64,000 nucleotides of DNA, from NCBI RefSeq assembly GCF_014281125.1, contig NZ_JACOEA010000002.1:186001-250000 (forward strand), given 5' to 3'. This DNA is from Lawsonibacter celer. GTDB taxonomy: Bacteria > Bacillota > Clostridia > Oscillospirales > Oscillospiraceae. Under the pieces are notes generated by a model. That model saw only the letters and a list, made by a program, of their open reading frames with translations, made no database searches and was not told the DNA's origin. Shown here one piece after another: positions 32,082 to 42,043 of this stretch (positions within the stretch are counted from its first letter, which is position 1; every line of letters starts with the position of its first letter). A program made the translations under genes and the position numbers.

Positions 32082-32867
32082 TCAATTCTCCGCGTAGCGG
32101 GACAGGAACTGCCGGGTGCGCTCCTCCCGGGGGTGCTCGATGACCTGCGTGGGGTCGCCCTGCTCCACAATGACCCCGCCGTCCATAAACATCACCTGGT
32201 CGGCCACATCCCTGGCAAAGGCCATCTCATGGGTGACGATGACCATGGTGGTGTTCTGCTCCGCCAGGGTGCGGATGACCTTGAGCACCTCGCCGGTGAG
32301 CTCCGGGTCCAGGGCTGAGGTGGGCTCATCAAAGCAGAGGATGTCCGGCTTTAGGGCCAGGGCCCGGGCGATGGCCACCCGCTGCTGCTGACCACCGGAG
32401 AGCTGGTGGGGGTAGTGGTCCGCCCGGTCCGCCAGGCCCATCTGGTCCAGCAGGCGGCAGGCGTTATCCCCGATCTCCTCCAGAATTCGGCGCTTGTCCC
32501 GTTTGAAGTCGGGCCGCTCCTGGGCCAGCAGCTCGCTGGCCAGAGTGATATTTTTCCGGGCGGTATACTGTGGAAAGAGGTTGAAGGACTGGAACACCAT
32601 GCCGAAGTGCAGCCGCTTTTTGCGCACCTCGCTCTCCCGCTGGGTGGCGGGGTCGGCGGCATCAAAGAGGGTCTCTCCTCGCACGCGGATGGTCCCCTGG
32701 TCGGGCCGCTCCAGGAAGTTCAGGCAGCGCAGCAGGGTGGTCTTGCCCGACCCGGAGGAGCCGATGATAGCCAGGGCCTGTCCCTCCTCCAGGGTAAAGC
32801 TGATGTCCTCCAGCACCCGGGTGGCGCCAAAGTGTTTTTCGATATGAGATACTTCCAAAACCGGCAT
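32082..32867 (-). CDS. Polar amino acid ABC transporter, ATP-binding protein
   Basis: A 261-residue ATPase of the GlnQ/HisP group. Walker A is IGSSGSGKTTLLRC, the signature is QLSGGQQQRVAIARAL, Walker B is ILCFDEPTSALDPE and the H-loop is VTHEMAFARDVADQ. It energises uptake through the permease encoded next upstream, 13 bases away, for a substrate captured by the lipoprotein encoded first in the operon. The order binding protein-permease-ATPase is the usual one for this class. Confidence 0.96.
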   Translation of the reverse strand: MPVLEVSHIEKHFGATRVLEDISFTLEEGQALAIIGSSGSGKTTLLRCLNFLERPDQGTIRVRGETLFDAADPATQRESEVRKKRLHFGMVFQSFNLFPQYTARKNITLASELLAQERPDFKRDKRRILEEIGDNACRLLDQMGLADRADHYPHQLSGGQQQRVAIARALALKPDILCFDEPTSALDPELTGEVLKVIRTLAEQNTTMVIVTHEMAFARDVADQVMFMDGGVIVEQGDPTQVIEHPREERTRQFLSRYAEN

Positions 32868-32880
32868 TTCAGCGCCCTCC

Positions 32881-33534
32881 TTATTTAAAATAGCTCAGCT
32901 TTTTCTCCGCCCAGCCAAAGAGCAGGGTGAGAATACCCACAAAGGCCAGAAAATAGATGGCCGTGGCAAAGAGCGGCCAGATTAATCCCGCCGAGGTATA
33001 TTCCTTGGCGGTCATAATCACGTCGATCACCGAGATATAGTTGGCCAGGGCGGTGTCCTTGACCAAGGTAATGATCTCGTTTCCCATGGGGGGCAGAATG
33101 CGCTTGACTAGCTGGAGCAGGGTGACCTTGAAAAAGATCTGTCCCCGGGTCATGCCCAGGACCTCCCCCGCCTCCTTCTGTCCCGGCGGGATCCCTTGGA
33201 TTCCGCCCCGGTATATCTCAGAAAAATAGCAGGCGTAGTTGAGGGCAAAGGCTACCACCGCGGCCACCATTCGCCCTGCGCTGCCCCGCGGCCAGTGGAA
33301 GGCCATCTCCATCAGGCCGGGGCCAAAGTAGATAATCAGGATCTGAAGCATCAGGGGTGTGCCGCGAATGATCCAGACAAAAGTTTTAATCAGCCAGGCC
33401 AGCGGTTTGACGCGGCTCATGGAGCCCATGGAGATCAGCAGCCCCAGAGGGATTGCGAACACCAGGGTCAGCACAAACAGGCGGACGTTATTGACCAGGA
33501 AGGCCTCGGTCAGTCGGAGAAAGACGGCTTGCAT
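32881..33534 (-). CDS. Polar amino acid ABC transporter, permease
   Basis: A 217-residue permease of the HisM type with about five membrane helices. The hydrophobic N-terminus is VNNVRLFVLTLVFAIPLGLL. The EAA loop, which docks on the ATPase, is GQKEAGEVLGMTRGQIFFKVTL, and the family motif WIIRGTPLMLQILIIYFGP is present. As only one permease gene is present, it probably forms a homodimer. A long hairpin lies between this gene and the binding-protein gene upstream. Confidence 0.95.
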   Translation of the reverse strand: MQAVFLRLTEAFLVNNVRLFVLTLVFAIPLGLLISMGSMSRVKPLAWLIKTFVWIIRGTPLMLQILIIYFGPGLMEMAFHWPRGSAGRMVAAVVAFALNYACYFSEIYRGGIQGIPPGQKEAGEVLGMTRGQIFFKVTLLQLVKRILPPMGNEIITLVKDTALANYISVIDVIMTAKEYTSAGLIWPLFATAIYFLAFVGILTLLFGWAEKKLSYFK

Positions 33535-33558
33535 ACAAACACCTCGGAAAACAGGCCG

Positions 33559-33587
33559 CGGGACAGGGGCCTGCGGCCCCTGTCCCG
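33559..33587 (-). terminator. Hairpin between binding-protein and permease genes
   Basis: Thirteen-base perfect arms CGGGACAGGGGCC/GGCCCCTGTCCCG with a three-base loop. There is no immediate T-run (CGGCCTGTTTT follows). It probably acts as a partial terminator or RNA stabiliser, giving more binding protein than permease. Confidence 0.6.
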
Positions 33588-33623
33588 GGCAGGCTTATGT
33601 CGGTTCAGCACTGTGAGTCGGGC

Positions 33624-34493
33624 TCAGTCGGCCAGCTCCAGACCGTACTTGTCGGCCAGGGCCTTGAGGGAGCCGTCGGCTGTCATCTCGGCAAAAATTT
33701 CGTTCACAGCGTCCCGGGTGTCGCTCCCCTTGCGGAAGGCCACGCCGTAGTTCTCCTCGCCCAGGTGGTCCACCACCACCAGGTCGTCGTAGTTGGTGCC
33801 CTCCCCCGTCATGGCGTTGGCCAGGGTCATGTCCAGCACCGCAGCGTCGGCGGTACCCGATTTGACCTCCATCAGACAGTCGGTCTGCACGCTCTTGCCC
33901 ACGAATTCCGCCTGGGCCAGGCCGGCGTCCGGCTCGCTCTCGTCATTGCCCCTGCACATGGTCTCGCCGGCGGAGCCAATCTCGGCGCACACTGTCTTGC
34001 CCGCCAGGGAGGCGGTGTCGGCGTAGTCAAAGCCCTCCTTGACCACCACCACCTGGGCGTTCTTCACGTAGGGAACGGTGCAGGCCATGTTGGCCTCCCG
34101 GTCCGGATCCAGGGTCAGACCGTTCCAAATGCAGTCGATGTCCTTGGCCTCCAGGGCGACCTCCTTGGTGTCCCAGTTGATGATGACAAACTCAGGCTCC
34201 AACCCCAGCTTTTCACAGACGGCCCGGGCCAGCTCGGTATCAAAGCCGGTGAACTCACCGTTTTCATCGGTATAGTTCATAGGCTCGTACACCGTATAGC
34301 CGATGATGAGGCTGCCCTTGTCCTGGAGGTAGGCCAGGTCGCTCTCCGCGACCGGGCTGCCCGTGGCGGGCACGGGGGAATCGGTCGCCGGCGCAGGAGT
34401 GTCAGCCGTGCCGGGCTGCGTGCCGCCGGAGCATGCGGCCAGGGAGAGCGCCAGCCCAAAGACCAGCGTAAGCGCAAGCAGTTTCTTTTTCAT
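33624..34493 (-). CDS. Amino acid ABC transporter substrate-binding lipoprotein
   Basis: A 289-residue extracellular binding protein. The signal sequence ends in the lipobox LSLAAC, so the mature protein is lipid-anchored at cysteine 22 or so. A threonine/proline-rich spacer follows, then a type II binding fold: IIGYTVYEPMNYTDENGEFT, LEAKDIDCIWNGLTLDPDRE and GTADAAVLDMTLAN. This matches family 3 solute-binding proteins for polar amino acids; the exact amino acid is not predictable. It is the first gene of the three-gene transporter, behind a consensus-like promoter. Confidence 0.95.
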   Translation of the reverse strand: MKKKLLALTLVFGLALSLAACSGGTQPGTADTPAPATDSPVPATGSPVAESDLAYLQDKGSLIIGYTVYEPMNYTDENGEFTGFDTELARAVCEKLGLEPEFVIINWDTKEVALEAKDIDCIWNGLTLDPDREANMACTVPYVKNAQVVVVKEGFDYADTASLAGKTVCAEIGSAGETMCRGNDESEPDAGLAQAEFVGKSVQTDCLMEVKSGTADAAVLDMTLANAMTGEGTNYDDLVVVDHLGEENYGVAFRKGSDTRDAVNEIFAEMTADGSLKALADKYGLELAD

Positions 34494-34528
34494 GTGAGGT
34501 ATCCTCCCTCGTTTTTTATTACTTTCAT

Positions 34529-34557
34529 ATATTACTACGATAAAGTGCTAATGTAAA
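34529..34557 (-). promoter_or_regulatory. Promoter of the amino acid transporter operon
   Basis: Minus strand TTTACA, 17-base spacer, TAATAT; start near 34522, 30 bases before the binding-protein gene. Confidence 0.65.
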
Positions 34558-34674
34558 GAGGTAACTAAAATTTTTTCCGGAACGGCTGGACCATTTTTTT
34601 GCTGTATAGAACCCCCTCTCATTCCATATCCTTATGGACAGAGAAATTTCTGTGATTTGGAGGAACGCGATCCT

Positions 34675-35808
34675 ATGAAAAAATTGACTGCGGTCCTGCT
34701 CGCCGCCGCCCTGCTGATCCTCCCCGCCCAGGCGGCAGGGAGCGCGCCTACCCCTCAGGCGGCCTCCGCCGTGCTCATGGAAAAGGAGACCGGGACCATT
34801 CTGTACGAACACCATTCCCACGACAAGCTGGAGCCCGCCAGCGTCACCAAGATCATGACGCTGCTGCTGACCATGGAGGCAGTAGACTCCGGCCAGTTAA
34901 AGCTGGAGGACACGGTAACCGTCTCCGCCCGCGCCGCCTCCATGGGCGGCTCCCAGGTCTATTTAAAGGAAGGGGAGCAGATGTCGGTGAACGACATGCT
35001 CAAGGCTGTGGCAGTGGCCTCGGGCAACGACGCCTCTGTGGCCCTGGCCGAGCATCTGGCGGGCAGCGAGGAGGCCTTTGTGGAGCGGATGAACCAGCGT
35101 TCTGCCGAGCTGGGTATGAACGACACCTGCTTTGTCAACTGTACCGGCCTGCCCGCGGCAGGGCACCTGACCTCCGCCCACGACATTGCGCTGATGAGCC
35201 GGGAGCTCATTCTCAACCACCCGGACATCCGCACTTATACCACCATCTGGATGGACACCCTGCGGGACGGCCAGTTCCAGCTGGCCAACACCAACAAGCT
35301 CATCCGCTTCTACGAGGGAGCCACCGGCCTTAAGACCGGATTCACCAGCGAGGCGGGCTACTGCATGTCCGCCACCGCGGAGCGGGACGGCATGGAGCTG
35401 ATCGCCGTTGTGCTGAAATCCCCTACCCGGGATGAGCGTAACGAGTCCGCCAAGAGCCTGCTCAGCTTCGGCTTTGCCAACTACACCCTGATGGACGTCT
35501 ACCCCAACCAGGCGCTGCCCCCCATTGACGTGCTGCTGGGCGAGCAGTCCCAGGTGCAGCCGGTGCTGGCCCAGTCCAGCCGCATCCTGGTGGACAAGTC
35601 CCAGGTGAACCAGGTGACCACTCAGCTGCGCCTGTGCGAAAACGTGGAAGCGCCGGTGGAGCAGGGGCAAAAGCTGGGTGAGATGGCCGTGCTGGTAGAC
35701 GGACAGGAGCAGCAGGTCATTCCCATCGTGGCCGACCGCGCGGTGGACCGTCTTACTGTTCCCGGCATCTTCTCCCGCCTGCTGCGCACCCTGTTCATGG
35801 GGAGCTGA
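34675..35808 (+). CDS. dacF: D-alanyl-D-alanine carboxypeptidase (PBP5/DacF family)
   Basis: A 377-residue penicillin-binding protein that trims the terminal D-alanine from peptidoglycan stem peptides. A signal peptide (1-21) is followed by the serine-protease-like domain with active-site S56-x-x-K59 (PASVTKIM), S116-G-N (VASGNDAS) and K220-T-G (LKTGFTSEAGY). A C-terminal beta-rich PBP5 domain follows. The extreme C-terminus RLLRTLFMGS is short and weakly amphipathic, as in membrane-associated members. GGAGG lies 11 bases before the ATG. Monocistronic, with a very long terminator hairpin. Confidence 0.95.
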   Translation: MKKLTAVLLAAALLILPAQAAGSAPTPQAASAVLMEKETGTILYEHHSHDKLEPASVTKIMTLLLTMEAVDSGQLKLEDTVTVSARAASMGGSQVYLKEGEQMSVNDMLKAVAVASGNDASVALAEHLAGSEEAFVERMNQRSAELGMNDTCFVNCTGLPAAGHLTSAHDIALMSRELILNHPDIRTYTTIWMDTLRDGQFQLANTNKLIRFYEGATGLKTGFTSEAGYCMSATAERDGMELIAVVLKSPTRDERNESAKSLLSFGFANYTLMDVYPNQALPPIDVLLGEQSQVQPVLAQSSRILVDKSQVNQVTTQLRLCENVEAPVEQGQKLGEMAVLVDGQEQQVIPIVADRAVDRLTVPGIFSRLLRTLFMGS

Positions 35809-35828
35809 TTTTATCCCTTAATTGGTCG

Positions 35829-35874
35829 AATATGGAAAAAACGGACCGGGTTTTCGGTCCGTTTTTTCCATATT
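35829..35874 (+). terminator. dacF terminator
   Basis: Nineteen-base perfect arms beginning AATATGGAAAAAACGGACC with an eight-base loop; the T6 tract lies inside the right arm. Confidence 0.88.
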
Positions 35875-35916
35875 GCTTTCTTTCCTGGAATTTTACGGAT
35901 TCTTTTCCTCCATGCC

Positions 35917-35945
35917 TTGACGGACGGGCGGAGAGGTTGTATACT
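35917..35945 (+). promoter_or_regulatory. Glycogen operon promoter
   Basis: TTGACG, 17-base spacer, TATACT; start near 35952, leaving a leader of about 100 AT-rich bases before glgB. Confidence 0.75.
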
Positions 35946-36053
35946 TTATACAAATCACCTCGCATTATTGCGCTTCTATTTTATCATCTATAACTACTTT
36001 TATGTCTTTCCCTTAAACAATTTTTGGATGATTTTACCAAGGAGAGAACACCT

Positions 36054-38045
36054 ATGGCTCAAACACGCACCTCTGCCCTCAGCTCCGGCGCCCTGGAGGA
36101 TTTCCTGCGCGGACAGGCCGTCCGCGCTCAGGAGTATCTCGGCTCCCACCCGGCCTGTGTGGGCGGAAAGGACGGCTACCGTTTCCGGGTATGGGCCCCA
36201 AACGCCGCATCAGTCTCCCTGATCGGCGACTTCAACGGCTGGGATGAGTCCCTTTGTCCCCTCTCCCCGGTGGGCGGCGGAGTGTGGGAAACCTTTATCC
36301 CGGACCTGCGCCAATATGACGCCTATAAATACGCCATCCACACCGGGGACGGCCGGACCCTGGCCAAGGCCGATCCTTACGCCTTTCACGCGGAAACCCG
36401 TCCGGGCACCGCCTCCAAGCTCTATGACCTGGCGGGCTACCAGTGGGGCGACCAGAATTGGATGGCCTGGCGGAAGGCCAATCCCATCTACCAAAACCCG
36501 TTGAATATTTACGAGGTCCACCTGGGCTCCTGGCGGCGGACCGGGGAGGACGAATTCCTCTCCTACCGGGACATCGCCCGGTATCTGGTCCCCTATGTGA
36601 AGCGGATGGGGTTCACCCATGTGGAGCTGCTCCCCATTACCGAACACCCCCTGGACGCCTCCTGGGGCTATCAGTGCACCGGTTATTTCGCGGCCACCAG
36701 CCGCTTCGGCACCCCCCACGACCTGATGTATCTCATCGACCAGCTCCACCAGGCTGGAGTCGGGGTGTTGCTGGACTGGGTCCCCGCCCACTTCCCCAAG
36801 GACGCCTTTGGCCTCTACGAGTTTGATGGCACACCCTGCTATGAGTACGCCGACCCCCGCAAGGGGGAGCACGCGGACTGGGGGACCCGGGTGTTTGACT
36901 ACGGTCGGCCGGAGGTGCGCTCCTTTCTCTTCTCCTCCGCCCTGTTCTGGTTGGAGCAGTATCACATTGACGGCCTGCGGGTGGACGCGGTGGCTTCCAT
37001 GCTCTACCTGGACTACGGGCGGGAGGATGGCCAGTGGACGCCCAATGTGTTCGGCGGGCATGAGAATCTGGAGGCCGTGGACTTCCTGCAGCAGCTCAAT
37101 GGGCACATTTTCCTGGCTCAGCCGGACGTGCTGATGATCGCCGAGGAATCCACCGCCTGGCCCCGGGTGTCCCACCCGGTGGGCGAGGGCGGCCTGGAGG
37201 GCGGGTTGGGCTTCAACTTAAAATGGAATATGGGCTGGATGAACGACATCCTCCACTACATTAAACTGGACCCCTATTTCCGTCAGTTCAACCACAAGGA
37301 CATCACGTTTTCTCTGATGTACGCCTTTTCCGAGAACTTCGTGCTCCCCCTCTCCCATGACGAGGTAGTGCATATGAAAGGCTCCCTGCTCAACAAGATG
37401 CCGGGCACGGACGAGGAGAAATACGCCGGTGTGCGCGCCTTCTACACCTACATGCTCGCCCATCCCGGCAAGAAGCTGCTGATGATGGGCAGCGAGTTCG
37501 GCCAGTGGAACGAGTGGCACTATGAGCACTCCCTGGATTGGCATCTGCTGGACATGGACAACGAGGATGGGGAGCGCCACCGCCGTCTGCAGGCCTTTTT
37601 CCAGGCGGCCAACGCATTCTATTTGGAGCACAGACAGCTCTGGGAGCTGGATTTCTCCTGGGAGGGCTTTCAGTGGATTTGCGCCGACGACAGCCAGGGC
37701 AACTGTGCGGCCTTCCTGCGCAGGGATCAAAAGGGGAATCCCCTGCTGGTCGTGTGCAATTTCTCCCCCGTGCACCGGGACGGCTATGTGGTGGGCGTCC
37801 CCTTCCCCGGCCGGTATGAGTGTGTATTCAACACCGACGCGGAGGAGTTCGGCGGCGCCGGCCTGGGGGACCGCGAGCCGCTGAAGAGTTCCTACACCCC
37901 CTGTCACGGGCAGGAGCAGTCGATCCGCATTGATCTGCCGCCCATGAGCGCGGTTCTTTACCGCTGTGCCAAAAAATTCCCGCCCCGCCGGAAAAAGGCG
38001 GGCCCCACGGCGAAACCGCCCTGTAAAAAAGGGCCGAACGCATAA
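36054..38045 (+). CDS. glgB: 1,4-alpha-glucan branching enzyme
   Basis: A 663-residue GH13 enzyme that introduces alpha-1,6 branches into glycogen. A CBM48 module (about 38-125; [20 protein letters not shown]) is followed by the barrel with nucleophile D311 ([12 protein letters not shown]), acid/base E364 ([10 protein letters not shown]) and the transition-state aspartate in [16 protein letters not shown]-terminal beta domain comes last. The final 25 residues ([17 protein letters not shown]...) are lysine/proline-rich, an unusual tail for the family. The start at 36054 is fixed by AAGGAG. First gene of glgB-C-D-A-P. Confidence 0.97.
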   Translation: MAQTRTSALSSGALEDFLRGQAVRAQEYLGSHPACVGGKDGYRFRVWAPNAASVSLIGDFNGWDESLCPLSPVGGGVWETFIPDLRQYDAYKYAIHTGDGRTLAKADPYAFHAETRPGTASKLYDLAGYQWGDQNWMAWRKANPIYQNPLNIYEVHLGSWRRTGEDEFLSYRDIARYLVPYVKRMGFTHVELLPITEHPLDASWGYQCTGYFAATSRFGTPHDLMYLIDQLHQAGVGVLLDWVPAHFPKDAFGLYEFDGTPCYEYADPRKGEHADWGTRVFDYGRPEVRSFLFSSALFWLEQYHIDGLRVDAVASMLYLDYGREDGQWTPNVFGGHENLEAVDFLQQLNGHIFLAQPDVLMIAEESTAWPRVSHPVGEGGLEGGLGFNLKWNMGWMNDILHYIKLDPYFRQFNHKDITFSLMYAFSENFVLPLSHDEVVHMKGSLLNKMPGTDEEKYAGVRAFYTYMLAHPGKKLLMMGSEFGQWNEWHYEHSLDWHLLDMDNEDGERHRRLQAFFQAANAFYLEHRQLWELDFSWEGFQWICADDSQGNCAAFLRRDQKGNPLLVVCNFSPVHRDGYVVGVPFPGRYECVFNTDAEEFGGAGLGDREPLKSSYTPCHGQEQSIRIDLPPMSAVLYRCAKKFPPRRKKAGPTAKPPCKKGPNA

Positions 38046-38091
38046 GCTTTCCCGCATACGCAGACTCCCAGTACGCATAGAGGTGATAGGA

Positions 38092-39300
38092 ATGAAAAAG
38101 GAATGTGTCGCCATGCTGCTGGCGGGCGGGCAGGGCAGCCGCCTGCACGCACTGACCAGCCGTGTGGCCAAACCCGCAGTCCCCTTTGGGGGCAAGTACC
38201 GTATTATTGATTTCCCCCTGTCCAACTGCATCAATTCCGGCATCGACACCGTAGGTGTGCTCACCCAGTACCGCCCCCTGGAGCTGAACAGCTATATCGG
38301 CAACGGCGAGCCTTGGGACCTGGACCGTTCCTATGGCGGCGTTCATATTCTGCCCCCCTATATGCGGGAGGGCGAGAAAGGCACCTGGTATAAGGGCACA
38401 GCCAATGCCATCTATCAGAATATGAGCTTTATTGAGCTCTATGACCCGGACTACGTACTCATTCTCTCAGGCGACCATGTGTACAAGATGGACTACGCCG
38501 ACATGCTGCGCCGGCACAAGGAGGCGGGCGCGGCATGTACCATCTCCGTGCTGGAGGTCTCCATGGAAGAGGCCAGCCGCTTCGGCATTATGAACGTCAG
38601 GGAGAACGACGAGATCTATGAATTTGAGGAGAAGCCCAAGCACCCCAAGAGCAATCTCGCCTCCATGGGCATTTACATCTTCACCTGGAGCAAGCTGCGG
38701 GACTATCTGATGGCAGACGAGGCCAATGAGAAGAGCGCCAACGACTTTGGCAAAAACATCATTCCCGCCATGCTGGGCGCCGGAGAAAAGATGGTGGCCT
38801 ACCGCTTTTCCGGCTATTGGAAGGACGTGGGCACCATTGACTCCCTGTGGGACGCCAACATGGACATGCTGGCCCCGGACGGTGCCATCAGCCTGTACGA
38901 CCAGGAGTGGCCGATCTACTGCCGCACTCCCACCAAGCCCCCCCATGTGATGGGACCCAACGCCTCGGTGGATCACTCCATGGTCACCTGCGGCTGTGAG
39001 GTATACGGCAGGGTGGAAAATTCCGTGCTGTTTCACTCCGTCCTTGTGGAGGAGGGCGCGGTGGTGCGCTACTCCATCCTGATGCCCGGCACTGTGGTCA
39101 AGGCCGGCGCGGTGGTGGAATACGCCATCGTGGCGGAGGACACGGTGATCGGCGAAAACGCCCGCGTGGGAACCTCCCCCGACGGCACGGAGGACTGGGG
39201 GATCGCCGTAATCGCACAGGGCCTGCGGGTAGGGCCAGAAGCGGTTGTGCCCGCAAAGGCCATGATTACCCGCAATGTGAAAGGGGGTGCGGTGAAATGA
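38092..39300 (+). CDS. glgC: Glucose-1-phosphate adenylyltransferase
   Basis: A 402-residue enzyme that makes ADP-glucose, the committed step of glycogen synthesis. The nucleotide loop is [16 protein letters not shown], the catalytic and substrate regions are [16 protein letters not shown] and [20 protein letters not shown], and a left-handed beta-helix fills the C-terminal third. It overlaps glgD by four bases (ATGA), matching the paired GlgC/GlgD subunits of Firmicutes. The start at 38092 is chosen over an earlier in-frame codon because of the GAGGTGATAGGA site and because the upstream stretch overlaps glgB. Confidence 0.97.
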   Translation: MKKECVAMLLAGGQGSRLHALTSRVAKPAVPFGGKYRIIDFPLSNCINSGIDTVGVLTQYRPLELNSYIGNGEPWDLDRSYGGVHILPPYMREGEKGTWYKGTANAIYQNMSFIELYDPDYVLILSGDHVYKMDYADMLRRHKEAGAACTISVLEVSMEEASRFGIMNVRENDEIYEFEEKPKHPKSNLASMGIYIFTWSKLRDYLMADEANEKSANDFGKNIIPAMLGAGEKMVAYRFSGYWKDVGTIDSLWDANMDMLAPDGAISLYDQEWPIYCRTPTKPPHVMGPNASVDHSMVTCGCEVYGRVENSVLFHSVLVEEGAVVRYSILMPGTVVKAGAVVEYAIVAEDTVIGENARVGTSPDGTEDWGIAVIAQGLRVGPEAVVPAKAMITRNVKGGAVK

Positions 39301-40412
39301 TGAACAAGCTCCACGGCATCATTTTCTCTTATCTCTCCAACCCAGATCTGCGGGAGCTGACCCAGTACCGCAACACCTGCTCCCTCCCCTACGGCGGGCG
39401 CTATCGCCTGATTGACTTCATGCTCTCCAACATGGTCAATGCGGGCATTGACGACGTGGGCCTCATTGTGCACGCCAACTATCAGTCCCTCCTGGACCAT
39501 GTGGGCTCCGGCAAGGACTGGGACCTGTCCCGGAAGCACGGCGGTCTCCGGATTCTGCCCCCCTTCGGCTACGGCAGCCATGTGGACGGCGTGTATCGGG
39601 GCCGGATGGACGCACTGGCCGGTGTGCGCTCCTACCTGCAGCGCATCCGCCAGGACTATGTGGTTCTGGCCGGCGGCGATATCGCTGTAAACCTGCCGCT
39701 TTCCGATATCTACCAGTCCCATCTGCAAAGCGGCGCGGACATCACCGCCGTGTGCACACGGCGCCCCAAGGGCGACCCCAAGTCCAGCATCTATTTTACG
39801 CTGGGCGCCAACGGCCTGGTCGCCGACGTCTCCATTCATCCGTCCCTCTCGCAGGGTTGCGAGTCTCTGGAGGTCTATGTCCTTTCCAAAGAGCTGCTGC
39901 TCTCCCTGGTGGACCACTGTGCCGCCCACAATATCTCCTCCTTCAGTTCCGGTGTGCTCCAGGCCATGGCGGGCACGCTGAAAATCAACCCCTATCTCTT
40001 TGACGGCTACGCCGCCCGGCTGCAGTCGGTGGCCGGCTACTTTGCCCGCAGCATGGAGCTGCTCAACCCGGAGACCCGTGCGCAGCTCTTCATGGCTGAG
40101 CGCCCGGTTCAGACCAAGGACCAGTCCAACCCCTCCACCTATTACGGCCCCGGCGTCCGGTCGGTCAATTCCCTGATCGCCGACGGCTGCATCATTGAGG
40201 GCGAGGTGGAAAACTCCATTCTCTTCCGCGGCGTGCGGGTGGAGAAGGGTGCGAAAATCTCCAATTGTGTCCTGTTCCAGGGTACCACCGTCCAGAGCGG
40301 CGCGGTGCTCAAATACGCCATTACGGACAAAAATGTCCGGGTCAATCCCGGCCGGATGCTCATGGGCCACAGCACCTATCCGCTGGCCATTGCAAAGGAC
40401 GAAATTGTCTAG
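39297..40412 (+). CDS. glgD: Glucose-1-phosphate adenylyltransferase regulatory subunit
   Basis: A 371-residue GlgC paralogue. The N-terminal nucleotide loop is degenerate: [18 protein letters not shown] replaces the GGQGSRL of GlgC, as in other GlgD proteins, which have little activity alone and raise that of GlgC in a heterotetramer. The rest ([58 protein letters not shown]) keeps the fold. It is translationally coupled to glgC. An in-frame ATG one codon later is an equal start choice. Confidence 0.95.
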   Translation: MMNKLHGIIFSYLSNPDLRELTQYRNTCSLPYGGRYRLIDFMLSNMVNAGIDDVGLIVHANYQSLLDHVGSGKDWDLSRKHGGLRILPPFGYGSHVDGVYRGRMDALAGVRSYLQRIRQDYVVLAGGDIAVNLPLSDIYQSHLQSGADITAVCTRRPKGDPKSSIYFTLGANGLVADVSIHPSLSQGCESLEVYVLSKELLLSLVDHCAAHNISSFSSGVLQAMAGTLKINPYLFDGYAARLQSVAGYFARSMELLNPETRAQLFMAERPVQTKDQSNPSTYYGPGVRSVNSLIADGCIIEGEVENSILFRGVRVEKGAKISNCVLFQGTTVQSGAVLKYAITDKNVRVNPGRMLMGHSTYPLAIAKDEIV

Positions 40413-40501
40413 AAAAAGCTGACCTCCGGATCGGAACCGCTGCGCCGCCGGTTTGACGGCACAGCCGTCCCTGTCCTATCTTCCTTTGAAGGAGTAAGTG
40501 C

Positions 40502-41938
40502 ATGAACATTTTATTTGCCACCTCCGAGTGTGCACCTTTTATTAAGACCGGCGGGCTGGCCGATGTGTCCGGTGCGCTTCCCAAGGCGCTGGCCAAGCTG
40601 GGCCATGACGTGCGGGTCATTCTCCCCCTCTACGAGGGCATTGGAGAGGATTGGCGCAGCCGCATGGTGTTTCTTCAGTGCTACCACGTCCAGCTTGCCT
40701 GGCGCACGCCCTACTGCGGCATCTTCGAGCTGCGGCAGGACGGCGTCACCTACTGGTTTGTGGACAACGAGTACTATTTTAAGCGCTCTAACATTTATGG
40801 GCATTATGACGACGCTGAGCGCTTCGCCTATTTCTCCCGCGCCGTGGTGGAGAGCATGGGCTGGCTGAACTGGAATCCGGATGTGATCCACTGCAACGAC
40901 TGGCAGACCGCGCTGGTGCCCATCTATCTGCTGGAGGAGCGCCACCGCATCCCCCAGCTCGCCGAGGCCAAGAGTGTGTTCACCATCCACAACATTGAGT
41001 ACCAGGGCCGTTATGGCAGCGATATTCTCAAGGATGTGTTCGGCCTGAACGAAGGGTACCTCAACGAGCATATGCTGGCCTATCACGGGGACGTGAATCT
41101 GATGAAGGGGGCCATTTACGCCGCCGACTATGTGACCACCGTCTCCCCCTCCTACGCCGAGGAGCTGCAGTACAGCTTCTACGCCCATGGGCTGGAGGGG
41201 GTCATCGCGGACAACCGCCACAAGCTGCGGGGCATTCTCAATGGAATTGATACCGAGGTATACGACCCCTGGCGGGACAAGGGGCTGGTGAAGTTCTTCT
41301 CCGCCCGGCAGCCCGGGGGAAAGAAAAACTGCAAGACCGCCCTCCAGCACGCGGTCGGCCTGCGGGAGGCGCCGGACACTCCTATCATCGCCTGTGTCTC
41401 CCGGCTGGTCAAGCACAAGGGCTTTGATCTGGTGACTGCGGCGCTTCACGACATTATGAGCATGGATGTGCAGATGGTGGTGCTGGGCACCGGTGACTGG
41501 AATTTTGAGGAGGCCTTCCGTCAGGCTCAAGCCCAGTACCCCGGACGCTTTGCCGCCCAAATGATGTATTCGCCCAACCTCTCCACCGCCATCTACGGCG
41601 GCGCCGATCTGTTCCTGATGCCCTCCATTTCCGAGCCATGCGGCCTGTCCCAAATGATCGCCATGCGCTACGGCACCATTCCCGTGGTGCGGGAGACCGG
41701 CGGCCTGAAGGATTCGGTGATCCCTTACAATCAATTTACCGGAGAGGGCAACGGCTTCTCCTTTGCCAACATCAATGTCCAGGATATGATCTGGGTCCTC
41801 ACCGAGGCGATCGGCCTCTACCATGAAGACAAAAAAGCCTGGAAAAATCTGATGAAAAATGCCATGACAGCGGACTTCTCCTGGTCCTCCTCCGCCGGTC
41901 AGTATCTTGAAATCTACGGCTGGTTGACAGGGAAGTAA
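40502..41938 (+). CDS. glgA: Glycogen synthase (ADP-glucose)
   Basis: A 478-residue GT5 glycosyltransferase that extends alpha-1,4 glucan chains from ADP-glucose. The N-terminal motif FIKTGGLADVSGALPKAL holds the substrate-contacting lysine. The GT-B core shows VIHCNDWQTALVPIYL, FTIHNIEYQGRYG and, in the C-terminal half, LFLMPSISEPCGLSQMIAMRYG. A AAGGAG site lies seven bases before the ATG. It follows glgD by 89 bases without a terminator and is the last gene before a 21-bp perfect terminator hairpin. Confidence 0.97.
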   Translation: MNILFATSECAPFIKTGGLADVSGALPKALAKLGHDVRVILPLYEGIGEDWRSRMVFLQCYHVQLAWRTPYCGIFELRQDGVTYWFVDNEYYFKRSNIYGHYDDAERFAYFSRAVVESMGWLNWNPDVIHCNDWQTALVPIYLLEERHRIPQLAEAKSVFTIHNIEYQGRYGSDILKDVFGLNEGYLNEHMLAYHGDVNLMKGAIYAADYVTTVSPSYAEELQYSFYAHGLEGVIADNRHKLRGILNGIDTEVYDPWRDKGLVKFFSARQPGGKKNCKTALQHAVGLREAPDTPIIACVSRLVKHKGFDLVTAALHDIMSMDVQMVVLGTGDWNFEEAFRQAQAQYPGRFAAQMMYSPNLSTAIYGGADLFLMPSISEPCGLSQMIAMRYGTIPVVRETGGLKDSVIPYNQFTGEGNGFSFANINVQDMIWVLTEAIGLYHEDKKAWKNLMKNAMTADFSWSSSAGQYLEIYGWLTGK

Positions 41939-41947
41939 GAGCGTGAT

Positions 41948-42000
41948 AAAGTAATGTCTCCAAGCGCGGAACCGCCCGCGCTTGGAGACATTACTTTTCT
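41948..42000 (+). terminator. Strong terminator between glgA and glgP
   Basis: Perfect 21-base arms starting AAAGTAATGTCTCCAAGCGC with an eight-base loop, followed by TTCT. No new promoter is evident before glgP, so it probably acts as an attenuator that lowers glgP expression. Confidence 0.85.
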
Positions 42001-42043
42001 CGCGCAATCGACACCAAGTCTAGGAAATGGAGCGTTCAACGCC

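Noticed and set aside
41954..42043. A longer N-terminus for glycogen phosphorylase
   Set aside because: It would translate through the 21-bp terminator stem, and normal family length is reached from 42044.
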